Source of the DNA: Parabacteroides sp900760525
Lineage (GTDB): Bacteria; Bacteroidota; Bacteroidia; Bacteroidales; Tannerellaceae
NCBI RefSeq assembly: GCF_049860805.1
Contig: NZ_CP187555.1
Location: forward strand, 1,302,001 to 1,366,000
DNA: 64,000 nt
Direction of reading: 5' to 3'
Shown here: positions 34,990-44,065 of the stretch, piece by piece
Layout of the letters: the number at the start of each line of letters is the position of its first letter
Numbering within the stretch: position 1 is the first letter of the stretch
Notes under the pieces: model-generated
The model's input: only the letters and a program-made list of their open reading frames with translations
Databases searched by the model: none
Told to the model about the DNA's origin: nothing
Program-made: the position numbers and the translations under genes

Positions 34990-36843
34990 TTACAGCTGAA
35001 AGGCTACTTCCCCGCTTTCCGAAATCAGCAGGACGGACAGTTTACCGTTGGGGAGCAGGGGCGCACAATGCTCCCGGCATTTCTGCAACAGGAGCGGGAA
35101 GAAACTTTGCTGTTCGGTCGCGCTGAACAGCTCCCATAATTCCCTGGCCAACGTCAGGGAATCTATTTTGTGTACGGATTCCGCTGTGCAGCCCGCCTTC
35201 CCTGCCAGTTCTTTCAGGAAGGCTTTGTTCATGACGACCTTCTTGCTGTGTGTGTCCAGGGCTCCTTCAGCCAGTTTGACGGCTTTGCCGGTCATAATCC
35301 CCAGTATGACTTCGTCGAATTGCAGTTCGGCGGCTATCTTTAGCGTCTCACCGATAAAGTTTCCGTAGTGCACGAACATCTGCGGAGGAAATTCTTCCGA
35401 AAACCGCTCCGAGAGGTAGCCTTTTAGGAAACGTTCGCTTTTAGCCCCGGAGTTGACCACGAGGCGGGAGCATCCTATTGCTTTCGCCACTTCGGCTTCT
35501 TTCCGGATGGAGGCGATAAAGGCGTCGTTAGAGAAAGGACGTACGATCCCGGATGTCCCGATGATCGAGATCCCGCCGATGATCCCCAACTTGGGATTGA
35601 ATGTCCGGGCGGCCAGTTCTTTCCCGCCCGGAACCGAGATCGTGACGACCACCTCTTTTATCTTGCCGGACAGATCGTTCTCTTCCAGTACCGCCGTCAG
35701 TTCTTCGGTAATCAGGCGGCGGGGAGTGGCGTTGATGGCGGGGCCGCCTATTTCGAGACCCAGGCCGGGAAGCGTCACCGTACCAACCCCTTCACCACCC
35801 CGGAACAGGATAACGGGTGCGGGGGATTGCCCTGCCTGCAATTCGATGCGGGCGATGACAGAACAGCCGTTTGTCACGTCCGGATCGTCGCCGGAATCTT
35901 TTATGACAGTGCATTGGGCCGCGTTGTCCACCCATTCGGTGGCGGCGACAGGGAGCGTGACCTTTTCTCCTGACGGGAGCGTGATGCAACTTGCGGTTTG
36001 TTCCGTTTGGCTCAGGAGAGCGATTAGAGCGGCTTTGGCGGCTGCCGTGGCACATGCGCCGGTCGTGAAACCGCTTCGGAGCGGAAAAAAGCCGGGAACC
36101 AGGCGTTCGATGGCTTTACGAAGTCCTTCTACGCCTTGCACGAAAGTGAAACTGTCGGGCAGGAGAGGGCGTTGAATGACATAAACGGGGATGTCACAGG
36201 CTTTTGCCGCCTCTACCTTTTCCCTGAAATATCCGCTTTCCCCACTTTCCTTTGTCAGGATGGCATCCGGCTGAAGCTGGTTCAGCAACCGTTTTTCATC
36301 TTCTCCTTCATGGAAAAAAATAAGCCGTTCCTTCGGGAACCCGTCGGATTCGGCGATCGAAAGCGACTCTTCCCGGTCCAGTATACGGAACCAACAGAGC
36401 GTCTGCTCCCAATAGGGGCGCAACTTCACAATGGTCTTGACACCTGTCAGGGCCAGCAGGTTGCGAATCCCGTCCGCACGCAGGCGGTCGATGGCGTCGG
36501 CATAATCCGTGCACCATATCAATCGTTTGTCGCGCGCGGGATATTGCCTTTCCAATCGGACAACCGGAATCCGGAGCCGTGAGGAAATCTTCGCGAGTGT
36601 CCGGTGCAGCCGGACGGCGAAAGGGTGGGCGGCATCGACCAGCAACGAGATTTCTTTCTCGCGGCAGAACCGTGCCATCTCTTCTTCTTCCATGCCTCCG
36701 GTAATGCGGATGGCATGGGCGGCTTCTATCGCCTGCTCGCTACCGACCGTCGAGTAATAGTAGGGCTTGCCTGCACTCTCGACGACTTGTATGGCTTTAC
36801 GCCCTTCGGTTGTTCCTCCTAAGATCAGTATCATTATCGTCAC
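34990..36843 (-). CDS. Fused precorrin-6A reductase and cobalt-precorrin-5B methyltransferase (CbiJ-CbiD)
   Basis: 617 residues. Residues 1-250 are a CobK/CbiJ reductase (start ILILGGTTEGRKA, LLVDAAHPFAV). Residues about 255-617 are CbiD (RSGFTTGACATAAAKAA, the ring-contraction-pathway C1-methyltransferase, with TGKAVKLAEGALDTHS). CbiD indicates the anaerobic, early-cobalt route. It is the last gene of the four-gene minus-strand operon and overlaps the preceding gene by 4 bases. Its stop codon directly abuts the convergent lipoprotein gene. Confidence 0.92.
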   Translation of the reverse strand: MTIMILILGGTTEGRKAIQVVESAGKPYYYSTVGSEQAIEAAHAIRITGGMEEEEMARFCREKEISLLVDAAHPFAVRLHRTLAKISSRLRIPVVRLERQYPARDKRLIWCTDYADAIDRLRADGIRNLLALTGVKTIVKLRPYWEQTLCWFRILDREESLSIAESDGFPKERLIFFHEGEDEKRLLNQLQPDAILTKESGESGYFREKVEAAKACDIPVYVIQRPLLPDSFTFVQGVEGLRKAIERLVPGFFPLRSGFTTGACATAAAKAALIALLSQTEQTASCITLPSGEKVTLPVAATEWVDNAAQCTVIKDSGDDPDVTNGCSVIARIELQAGQSPAPVILFRGGEGVGTVTLPGLGLEIGGPAINATPRRLITEELTAVLEENDLSGKIKEVVVTISVPGGKELAARTFNPKLGIIGGISIIGTSGIVRPFSNDAFIASIRKEAEVAKAIGCSRLVVNSGAKSERFLKGYLSERFSEEFPPQMFVHYGNFIGETLKIAAELQFDEVILGIMTGKAVKLAEGALDTHSKKVVMNKAFLKELAGKAGCTAESVHKIDSLTLARELWELFSATEQQSFFPLLLQKCREHCAPLLPNGKLSVLLISESGEVAFQL

Positions 36844-38771
36844 CTGAACAGGTGTTTGAACTCTTTCGCATAAAGTCGTGAAAGCCCTTCCCTGTTGTCT
36901 ATGGCATCGCCGACGACAAGGAGGGTTGTCAGTGTCAGGTTGTTGTCTTTTACGATCCGTGCCAGGTCTTTCAGTTCACCCCGGTAGATACGTTCGTCTT
37001 TCCAGGTCAGCTTGTAGCAGGCGGCGACCGGTGTTGTCGGCGGGTAGTGTTCCAGAAGTTCTTTCTGGACCTGTTCGGCAATGCCGGCGCTTAGGAAGAT
37101 GCACATCGTGCTTTGGCTGGCTGCCAGTTTATGCAACTGCTCTTTCTCCGGCATGGGCGTACGTCCTTCGCCGCGTGTCAGGATGATGGTCTGCACCTTT
37201 TCGGGGATGGTGAACTGGGAGCGGAGAGCCGCCGCGGCAGCCTGGAACGAGGAGATACCCGGTGTGATGCGGTAGCTCATGCCGTATTGGTCGAAGAAGG
37301 CCATCTGTTCCTGTATCGCCCCATAGATGCAGGGGTCGCCCGTATGCAGGCGTACGACGAACTTCCCTTTGTCATAAAACTCTTTCATGAGGGCGAATTG
37401 CTCTTCCAAGTTCATGTCGGCAGAACTACGGACCGTCGCCCCTTTCTTGGCGCACGAGGTCAGTTCTTTGGGAACGAGGCTTCCGGCATACAGGATCAGA
37501 TCTGCCTTTTCCAGCATTCGCCTGCCCCGGATGGAGATCAGTTCAGGGTCGCCCGGCCCGGCGCCGACGATTTCGATGTGTCCTTGTCCCGGTTCTTCTT
37601 GCCCGTCATCTCCTCCGTTCGGGTATGCCGTTTTGCTGATGGCAATCGCATAGGTGAAGTCTTTCGTCTGCCCCTTTTGTTTTTCCAACAGTAACGGGCC
37701 ACCCTCAGCACTCAGGATGGCTGCAGCTTCCGAGACGCTGCCCGATCCGGTGACCTTCTTTACTTTGGGGGAGGCGTTGGGGACGGGTATCTTGTTTAGT
37801 TCCTCTGCCGGGTAGGTCTTGAACGGGCATCTCAGGTAAGTATTTGCCAGCTCCTTTAATATCTGTTCGTCTTTCTTCAGGTCGATGGAAGAGACGTCGG
37901 CTATGCTCTTTAGGTTGATTCTGAAGAAGTTGGAGCAGATATACAAATCCGTGAGGACAGATCTCATATCCGCCAATCCCTTTTTGCATCCGACGCCTAA
38001 GTGAAGCACCTTCGGGAAGAATGACAGACAAGGGATGGGAGATTTAGGATAATAATAGGGACTGACCGTGATCAACAGGTCGTATTTTTCTAAGTCGATA
38101 TCTTTATACTTGTAGAAGATATCCACGTGTGGGGGACAGGTCTTTTTCATATAATCCGTCTCTTTCGTGCGGACATAGAGCAGGAGGGCGGTCGGCCTGC
38201 GGTTGACGAAGCGGGCGATGCATTCGTTCATCGCCTTCTCCCTTGAAGCCTCGAAAGCCTCGTCGTCCGTCTTCTCGAAGTCTGTGTGGAGGAAGCTGTG
38301 TATGCCCTCTTGCAGGTTGTAGACGTCATGTTCCCAGCCGTATTGCCGCGCCAAAGTGTCCAGTGCCCAAAGTCCCTGGTTGTCGCTCTGTGTCGTGACA
38401 ATCGCCTCGGCATTCAGTATTTGCGCCAATTCGTGTGTCAGTTCGTTCGCCCCGCCGATATGGCCGGACAGTACTGACACGGCATATTTGCCGGTGCTGT
38501 CGAGGCAGACGACCGCCGGGTCGGTGTACTTGTTCTTGATATAAGGTGCGATGCTTCGCACGCAAATACCCATTGCCCCGATAAACACCAGCGCTTCCGA
38601 TGTATCGAAAAGATTGCCGGTCAATTCTTCGAGAGAGGTGAATTGCTGTACATCGTCATCAGCTTCTTTACAGTAGATGACGGTTTTACCCGGATACTCG
38701 TCTCGGATTTTGCGTGCTAAGGGCAGGCTGCTTGCCGAAATCACGAGGATGTTTAGTGTATCTTTAAACAT
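36840..38771 (-). CDS. Fused CbiG and precorrin-4 C11-methyltransferase (CbiG-CbiF)
   Basis: 643 residues. CbiG N-terminal and central regions (about 1-230: FIGAMGICVRSIAPY, SVLSGHIGGANELTH) and CbiG C-terminal domain (about 245-385: LHLGVGCKKG) carry out deacylation of the ring-contracted intermediate. After a short linker, residues about 400-643 are a CobM/CbiF tetrapyrrole methylase (GAGPGDPELISIRG, LHTGDPCIYGA, GISSFQAAAAA). It overlaps both neighbours (8 and 4 bases), implying coupled translation. Confidence 0.92.
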   Translation of the reverse strand: MFKDTLNILVISASSLPLARKIRDEYPGKTVIYCKEADDDVQQFTSLEELTGNLFDTSEALVFIGAMGICVRSIAPYIKNKYTDPAVVCLDSTGKYAVSVLSGHIGGANELTHELAQILNAEAIVTTQSDNQGLWALDTLARQYGWEHDVYNLQEGIHSFLHTDFEKTDDEAFEASREKAMNECIARFVNRRPTALLLYVRTKETDYMKKTCPPHVDIFYKYKDIDLEKYDLLITVSPYYYPKSPIPCLSFFPKVLHLGVGCKKGLADMRSVLTDLYICSNFFRINLKSIADVSSIDLKKDEQILKELANTYLRCPFKTYPAEELNKIPVPNASPKVKKVTGSGSVSEAAAILSAEGGPLLLEKQKGQTKDFTYAIAISKTAYPNGGDDGQEEPGQGHIEIVGAGPGDPELISIRGRRMLEKADLILYAGSLVPKELTSCAKKGATVRSSADMNLEEQFALMKEFYDKGKFVVRLHTGDPCIYGAIQEQMAFFDQYGMSYRITPGISSFQAAAAALRSQFTIPEKVQTIILTRGEGRTPMPEKEQLHKLAASQSTMCIFLSAGIAEQVQKELLEHYPPTTPVAACYKLTWKDERIYRGELKDLARIVKDNNLTLTTLLVVGDAIDNREGLSRLYAKEFKHLFR

Positions 38772-40023
38772 AATATTTATTTGTTGCGCAAAGGATTGTA
38801 ATAGGGTTGTTGGAATCGACCGTGATATTCATTTCCGAATGCAGTTTCAGGCCGTTCTCTTCGACCGCCTCCCGGAACAGTTTGCTGCTTTCTTCCGAAA
38901 CGGAGTTGAAGACGATCTTGCCTTTCAGTTTATCCAGATGGGAAGCGACTTTGCGGACGATCTCTTTCAGCTTGCCGCCGTGACCGCCGATAAAGACGGC
39001 ATCGACAATCGCATTCTCGTCGATCGACAGATTCAGGAAGTTACCGATACGCAGGTCTATGCCAGGAGCACTATGCAGACGTGCGTTTGCCCGGATGATG
39101 TCTTTGCATTCTTCCCGCACTTCGAAAGCCTGGATATTCAGGTGGGGGTACTGGCGGCATGCTTCGATCGAAACAGAGCCGGTGCAGGCGCCGATATCCC
39201 AGAAGGTGCGGCTGTTATGCAACTCCAGCAGACTCAGGTCTATCACCCGTATCGGCGCTTTGGTGATCATCTTTGCCCGGTCGTTCAGCAAGACAAACTT
39301 CGTGTCGGGTATGCCAAAGGCCGGTCGTTGCTGCGTGCTGTTCGGGGCCTTCATCAACAGGACGCAGTTCGGGCTGGTGAAGCTCATCTCGCTGATTTCC
39401 TCGATCGAGTAGATTTTATAGATTTTCTCCTTTTCCGGGTTGCCTAAATGTTCGGCTATCCACATACTGTAATCCTTGTCCAGATGATATTCCATCATCC
39501 TCTTGGCTATTGCCTTGGGCGTGTGGACACGGTCGGTCAGTACGCCGATCAGCGGCCGGCATTCCAGCAATGCCCGGTCGAGTTCGTGCCACGGCCGTCC
39601 GGTAACGGACACGGCGTGCATATTCTCATACGGGATTTGTTCGTGATGGGCGAACATCTGCAATGAGTTGAAGTAGGGGAACACTTTCATGCCCACCCCT
39701 AAAAGGTTTTTCCGGATGGTGGAAGCGAAACCGAAGAAGAACGGATCGCCCGAAACGAAGGAGACGATCACTTTGCCTTCCTGGATTAACCGGCTGTATT
39801 CCGCAAGGACGGCATCTATCGGAGCCTTTATCTCGATCCATACCGCATCGGCGGGCAGGAATGGTTTCACAATCTCGTAATGCCGCTTTCCTCCGGAGAA
39901 GATGTTGTCGTGTTTGACACTTTTGATAATGACTTCTACATGTTTGGGCTGTGGATTGTCATCCATTCCGACCATATAGATGTGTGTTTTGCCGTAGGCT
40001 TCTACTATTTCTTTAGTCCTCAT
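38764..40023 (-). CDS. Precorrin-6B methylase, CbiE-CbiT fusion (CobL-like)
   Basis: 419 residues. The N-terminal half is a CbiE-type C5-methyltransferase, slightly divergent at its N-terminus (VSGDPFFFGFASTI is the recognisable core). The C-terminal half, from about 225, is a CbiT-type C15-methylase/decarboxylase with the SAM motif FWDIGACTGSVSIEA. The fused form corresponds to CobL of the aerobic pathway. It overlaps the upstream gene by 4 bases. Confidence 0.9.
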   Translation of the reverse strand: MRTKEIVEAYGKTHIYMVGMDDNPQPKHVEVIIKSVKHDNIFSGGKRHYEIVKPFLPADAVWIEIKAPIDAVLAEYSRLIQEGKVIVSFVSGDPFFFGFASTIRKNLLGVGMKVFPYFNSLQMFAHHEQIPYENMHAVSVTGRPWHELDRALLECRPLIGVLTDRVHTPKAIAKRMMEYHLDKDYSMWIAEHLGNPEKEKIYKIYSIEEISEMSFTSPNCVLLMKAPNSTQQRPAFGIPDTKFVLLNDRAKMITKAPIRVIDLSLLELHNSRTFWDIGACTGSVSIEACRQYPHLNIQAFEVREECKDIIRANARLHSAPGIDLRIGNFLNLSIDENAIVDAVFIGGHGGKLKEIVRKVASHLDKLKGKIVFNSVSEESSKLFREAVEENGLKLHSEMNITVDSNNPITILCATNKYYV

Positions 40024-41432
40024 ACGTCTCTACCTGGTTTTAATTGTTCTGCATCGTTGTAGCATAAAATTGCGTTTACCAAAGTCGCGGCGAGGTTGCT
40101 ACCGCCTTTCCGTCCTTCGATGATGAGTTTAGGAATGGAGACAAACGGCTTTACCATGTGCTTGGATTCCTGTACGTGTACGAAACCGACAGGAGCGGCA
40201 ATAATGCCGGCGGGAGTGGCTTTCCCTTTCCTTATCAGGTCACAAAGTTCTATCAATGCGGTCGGCGCATTGCCGAAAACATATAAGGCGCCGGGATGTT
40301 CCTGTACGGCAAGCCGGATGCCGGCCTGTGTGCGGGTAATCCCTTTTTCTGTTGCAAGTTGTATGGTGCGCTCGTCCTGCAAATAGCATTTCACCTCGAT
40401 GCCCATGCGCTGTAAGGCCCCTTTGCGGATGCCGGAAGCAGCCATTGTGACGTCGGTGATGATGGTGCGTACTTCGCCCCGGTTGAATTTCTCATAGAGG
40501 GAGGCAACCGCGTGGTCGTCGATCCGCAGGATGTTTTCCATATCGAAATCAGCTGTCGTGTGGATAGCATGGAGCAACGCCCATTTTTTGTCGAGCGGCA
40601 TTTCTTTGTCCTTAAGTTCTTTCTCGATGGTGCGGAAGCTACGGATCATGATGTCTTGTCCGATCCCGACGTCCGTTTTCATCTTGATCTCCCCGTAATA
40701 GCCGCGTGGCGTGATGAATTTGCCGCCGGCCTCGTACGACTGCGAGTTACCGATCAGGATGACGGTGAACATATCGACCTGCTCCGGGTCGAACTCTGCC
40801 AGCGTGGTCAGGTTGACAACCTGCTCTTCACGTCCAGCCTGGCGGACATAACCGACCGGCGTTCCGGGCGACCGTTCTTCAAGGAACAGTTCTTTGAGGC
40901 GATACAGTTGCCAGTAGCGTCCTTCGCTTTTCGGATTGTAGACGGCTGTCACGAAGTCGCCGATGGCGGCGGCTCGTATGCGTTTCTCGATCCGTTCCCA
41001 GGGAGTCATCAGATCGGAGAGGGAGATGATACAGAGATCATGCCCGATAGGTGCCCCCAGAAGCGAAGCCGCTTTCTGGAACGCACTGATACCGGGCACT
41101 ACCTCGATCTCCACTTGCGGCGCCTTTTTCATCGCTCGCATTTCATATATCAACGGGGCCATCCCGTAGATTCCGGCATCGCCAGAACTTATCACTGTCA
41201 CCGTTTTTCCTTCCGAAGCGTATTTGTAGGCCTCTTCGGCACGTGCTTTCTCACGCTTCATCCCGGTATCGATACATTGGGCATTCGGGCGGATTATATC
41301 TTGTATAAACTGGAAATAATAATTATATCCGATGATCACATCCGACTGCCTGATGGCGGATAGCACCGCGGGCGTTATGTCTTCGCGGCTTCCCGGCCCA
41401 ATGCCGGCAACAGTAATTTTCCCTTTGTTCAT
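40020..41432 (-). CDS. Fused precorrin-3B C17-methyltransferase and precorrin-8X methylmutase (CbiH-CbiC)
   Basis: 470 residues. Residues about 1-245 are CobJ/CbiH (AGIGPGSREDITPA, SSGDAGIYGMAPL, GISAFQKAASLLGAP). Residues about 265-470 are CobH/CbiC (TTADFDMENILR, APVGFVHVQESKH), which moves the methyl group from C11 to C12. First gene of the operon. Only 48 bases separate it from the upstream acyl-CoA ligase on the same strand, and no riboswitch lies there, so the operon may also be read from the ligase promoter. Confidence 0.92.
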   Translation of the reverse strand: MNKGKITVAGIGPGSREDITPAVLSAIRQSDVIIGYNYYFQFIQDIIRPNAQCIDTGMKREKARAEEAYKYASEGKTVTVISSGDAGIYGMAPLIYEMRAMKKAPQVEIEVVPGISAFQKAASLLGAPIGHDLCIISLSDLMTPWERIEKRIRAAAIGDFVTAVYNPKSEGRYWQLYRLKELFLEERSPGTPVGYVRQAGREEQVVNLTTLAEFDPEQVDMFTVILIGNSQSYEAGGKFITPRGYYGEIKMKTDVGIGQDIMIRSFRTIEKELKDKEMPLDKKWALLHAIHTTADFDMENILRIDDHAVASLYEKFNRGEVRTIITDVTMAASGIRKGALQRMGIEVKCYLQDERTIQLATEKGITRTQAGIRLAVQEHPGALYVFGNAPTALIELCDLIRKGKATPAGIIAAPVGFVHVQESKHMVKPFVSIPKLIIEGRKGGSNLAATLVNAILCYNDAEQLKPGRDV

Positions 41433-41480
41433 ATGAGCTGTTTGTGAATTAACAGAAAATAAAGGTACGATTTAATTTAT

Positions 41481-43145
41481 TTAATTTTCCTCTGCGGGCT
41501 GATATAAATACCGTTTAATGCTCCGTTTCGGTGTCTTTTCGAACTCTTCCTGGTAAAGTTTGAGGCAAGATACCTTGCTATAGGCTGGCATCTCTGCATT
41601 CAGCTGGTCGATATTCTGTTGCATCAGCCCTTCGATTTCGGAATGTTGGATGCCGGCTTTGTCCACCTGTTCCCAGTCCGGATAGATCAGGGCGACCAGT
41701 TTGCCTCCTTGTGAAATGATCAACGACTCAGCCACGTACAACATATTATTCAGCCGGTCTTCAATTTCTTCCGGGTAAATGTTTTGCCCGTTGGAACTGA
41801 GGATCATGCTTTTGCTGCGGCCACGGATGTAGAGGAAGCCGTCTTTGTCGAGTGTCCCCAAGTCGCCTGTCCGCAACCAGCCGTCGGGCAGCATCACCGC
41901 CTTCGTAGCCTCCGGGTTCTTGTAGTAGCCCAGCATCACATTCATGCCGCGAACTAAGATTTCACCTACTTCGTTCTCCGGATCGTTCGAATCGATCCGA
42001 ACCTCCATGCGGTCGACGACACGGCCTACCGAACCCTGTTTGAACGTGTCCCACTGTTCGTAGGAAACCAGCGGCCCGCACTCCGTCATCCCGTAGCCAA
42101 CCGTATAGCGGAAGTTGATGGATTTGAGGAACGTCTCCACCTCTTTGTTGATAGCTGCACCCCCGATCACAATCTCGCCGAAGTTCCCCCCGAAAGAGGC
42201 TTCCAGCTTCTGGGCGATCTTCTCGCGTATCTTCTGGTCGACGTAGGGCACTTTCAGCAGCAGCTTGATCAACGGTTTATCCAGTTCGGGGAAAACCTTG
42301 TTCTTGATGATCTTCTCGATGATGAGCGGCACGGCAAGGATCAGCGCCGGGCGAACCGTGGCAAATGCCTCTGCAATGATTTTCGGGCTTGGCGTGCGTG
42401 TCAGGAAATGAACGTGGCAGCCTTTGTTGACGGAGTTCAGCACTTCGAAAGCCAACCCGTACATGTGCGCCATCGGCAGCATACAAACGATGTTGTCTCC
42501 CGGATGGATGAACGGCAACCGGTCGTATGCGAACTGCGTGTTGCTCCACAGGCTGCGGTAGGGGATCATAACCCCTTTCGAAAAGCTGGTCGTGCCGGAT
42601 GTATAGTTCAGGACAGCCAGTTCTTCAGGGTCCTCGACATGATATTTCACATCGTTGGCTGTGAAGGAGCGGGGGTATTTCTTGCCGAAATATTCATTGA
42701 TGCGGTCGCGTACGGTGCGTACCTCTTTATTTTTGCAGTCGATGATGGAGAAATTGTCCAGCATCATGAACAGCTTGACATCCGGCATCATCTTTTCGTT
42801 CATGTTCTCCCAGTTGCTGGAACCTGCCAATACGGCTTTCGCCCCTGAATGGTTGACGATATGATGGATGTTATCGGGTTTGAATTCATGCAGGATCGGC
42901 ACGGCAACGGCCCCGTAAGCCAATATTCCGAAGAAGCAGATCGCCCAGTTGGAGGAGTTGCGCCCGACGATGGCCACTTTGTCACCTTTCTTGATGCCGG
43001 CATGTTCCAAAAGGATGTGGAACTTCTCTATTCTGCGTGCAACGTCTTTGAAATGAAAAGTATGTCCGTTGTAATCGGAGAAAGCGGGAAGGTCCCAATG
43101 TTCCTTCATGCTTCTCTCTATAAGGTCTAAGAAACGATTATCCAT
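41481..43145 (-). CDS. AMP-binding acyl-CoA ligase (long-chain fatty acid type)
   Basis: 554 residues of the ANL superfamily. The AMP/ATP loop YTSGTTSFSKGV, motif VGYGMTECGPLVSYE, DGWLRTGDLG and GRSKSMILSSNGQNIYPEEIE give all core motifs in order. It activates a carboxylic acid, probably a fatty acid, to acyl-AMP and then acyl-CoA. There is no membrane helix. It lies upstream of the cobalamin operon on the same strand, without an obvious metabolic link. Confidence 0.88.
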   Translation of the reverse strand: MDNRFLDLIERSMKEHWDLPAFSDYNGHTFHFKDVARRIEKFHILLEHAGIKKGDKVAIVGRNSSNWAICFFGILAYGAVAVPILHEFKPDNIHHIVNHSGAKAVLAGSSNWENMNEKMMPDVKLFMMLDNFSIIDCKNKEVRTVRDRINEYFGKKYPRSFTANDVKYHVEDPEELAVLNYTSGTTSFSKGVMIPYRSLWSNTQFAYDRLPFIHPGDNIVCMLPMAHMYGLAFEVLNSVNKGCHVHFLTRTPSPKIIAEAFATVRPALILAVPLIIEKIIKNKVFPELDKPLIKLLLKVPYVDQKIREKIAQKLEASFGGNFGEIVIGGAAINKEVETFLKSINFRYTVGYGMTECGPLVSYEQWDTFKQGSVGRVVDRMEVRIDSNDPENEVGEILVRGMNVMLGYYKNPEATKAVMLPDGWLRTGDLGTLDKDGFLYIRGRSKSMILSSNGQNIYPEEIEDRLNNMLYVAESLIISQGGKLVALIYPDWEQVDKAGIQHSEIEGLMQQNIDQLNAEMPAYSKVSCLKLYQEEFEKTPKRSIKRYLYQPAEEN

Positions 43146-43190
43146 AGTGATATAATTTTAAAAAGAACCGGAATATCCGTGAGAATGTTG

Positions 43191-43198
43191 CAAAGATA
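43191..43198 (-). promoter_or_regulatory. -7 promoter box (minus strand TATCTTTG)
   Basis: Plus-strand CAAAGATA, 45 bases ahead of the acyl-CoA ligase start. Confidence 0.55.
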
Positions 43199-43241
43199 GC
43201 AAAGAAACGATATGTTTTGCGGCTCACCCGATATTTATTGA

Positions 43242-43555
43242 GGCAACCGCACCAAATCCAGCAGTAACAATTCTTTATTTCCATGGAGAGAAAAAACCGT
43301 TTTTGTCCCGAATAATTCTTTCTTAAGTGCCTGCCAATTCTGTAATCGGTGTCAGTGATTTTATAATCAGTGGTTGTGATTATATAATTGCTGGCACTGA
43401 TTTTATAATCACTGGCACTGATTACAGAATTGATAGGCACTCCGATGTTTTTTATGCCTATGTAGATAAGTTTTCTTGTAGCAGGGATGGATTATTCCTT
43501 ATATTATGTAGTCCATAAGATCGTATCGCTTAAAAATGAATTTGGTGCGGTTGCC
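43242..43555. mobile_element. 314-bp MITE-like element with 16-bp terminal inverted repeats
   Basis: GGCAACCGCACCAAAT at 43242-43257 is exactly complementary to 43540-43555. The inside has no convincing gene and is dominated by a 21-bp palindromic tandem repeat. Length, terminal repeats and lack of coding capacity resemble a miniature inverted-repeat element. No clear target-site duplication is seen, so mobility is unproven. Confidence 0.45.
43335..43439. repeat. Five 21-bp tandem units forming one long palindrome
   Basis: Units start at 43335, 43356, 43377, 43398 and 43419, each near-palindromic around TGATTTTATAATCA. The first two and last two units are complementary, so about 43327-43371 pairs with 43396-43441 to give a hairpin of more than 100 bases. 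Because 21 is three times seven and divisible by three, both strands stay open and encode heptapeptide repeats, which I do not regard as genes. Confidence 0.85.
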
Positions 43556-43762
43556 CTAGAAAAACTGGCGTAAAAAGTTCGATAAGTAAGTAGAAATACT
43601 TGTCTACATCCCCATCTTTACCCATTTTACACCCCCATGTAGCTGGTTCCAACATCCGGATGTGGCAATCGGGAACACCCGGGTATACACAGATTTATCT
43701 ATTTAGCTTGTTGATAATAAGCAATATACTTAGTGGAAAAGGATAGCGTCTTTAATAAGATT

Positions 43763-43851
43763 GTGTGATAGATGTGTGATAGATGAAAACGCTATCTATC
43801 ACACCTTTTATCATATGATTATCAAGGTGTACAAAAGAAAGTGTGATAGAG
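43763..43851. repeat. 11-bp motif GTGTGATAGAT in direct and inverted copies
   Basis: Perfect tandem copies lie at 43763-43773 and 43774-43784, a perfect inverted copy at 43794-43804, and a 10-of-11 direct copy at 43841-43851. The inverted pair can form a hairpin. It lies in a region of over 500 bases without a gene and could be a protein-binding array or the remnant of one. Confidence 0.6.
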
Positions 43852-43906
43852 TGATAGTGATTTTGCAAAAAGCATTTAGTGAAAGTGTTTAAATGAGGAA
43901 ATAATA

Positions 43907-43947
43907 AACTGTCCCGTTCCTGCGTCAAACGCGGGAATGGGACAGTT
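43907..43947. terminator. 19-bp hairpin with CAA loop
   Basis: AACTGTCCCGTTCCTGCGT pairs with ACGCGGGAATGGGACAGTT through 19 positions, including two G-U pairs in the plus-strand RNA. It lies 119 bases beyond the stop of the DUF1080 gene. It has no clear T-run; it may terminate that gene or be an intergenic repeat. Confidence 0.45.
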
Positions 43948-44065
43948 CAAATATTGCCAAATTTGAACTAACGATTTGTGTCTAAATAAAACATTAGTTC
44001 TTATCGACCAATGATTATCGGATAAACCTGTTTTACAAAATGAGGGAACAGTTTATCCGCGCTTT

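Noticed and set aside
43138..43518. Open frames on both strands encoding heptapeptide repeats (DYKI/DYRI-like)
   Set aside because: They arise because the 21-bp palindromic repeat is divisible by three and self-complementary; there is no other gene evidence.
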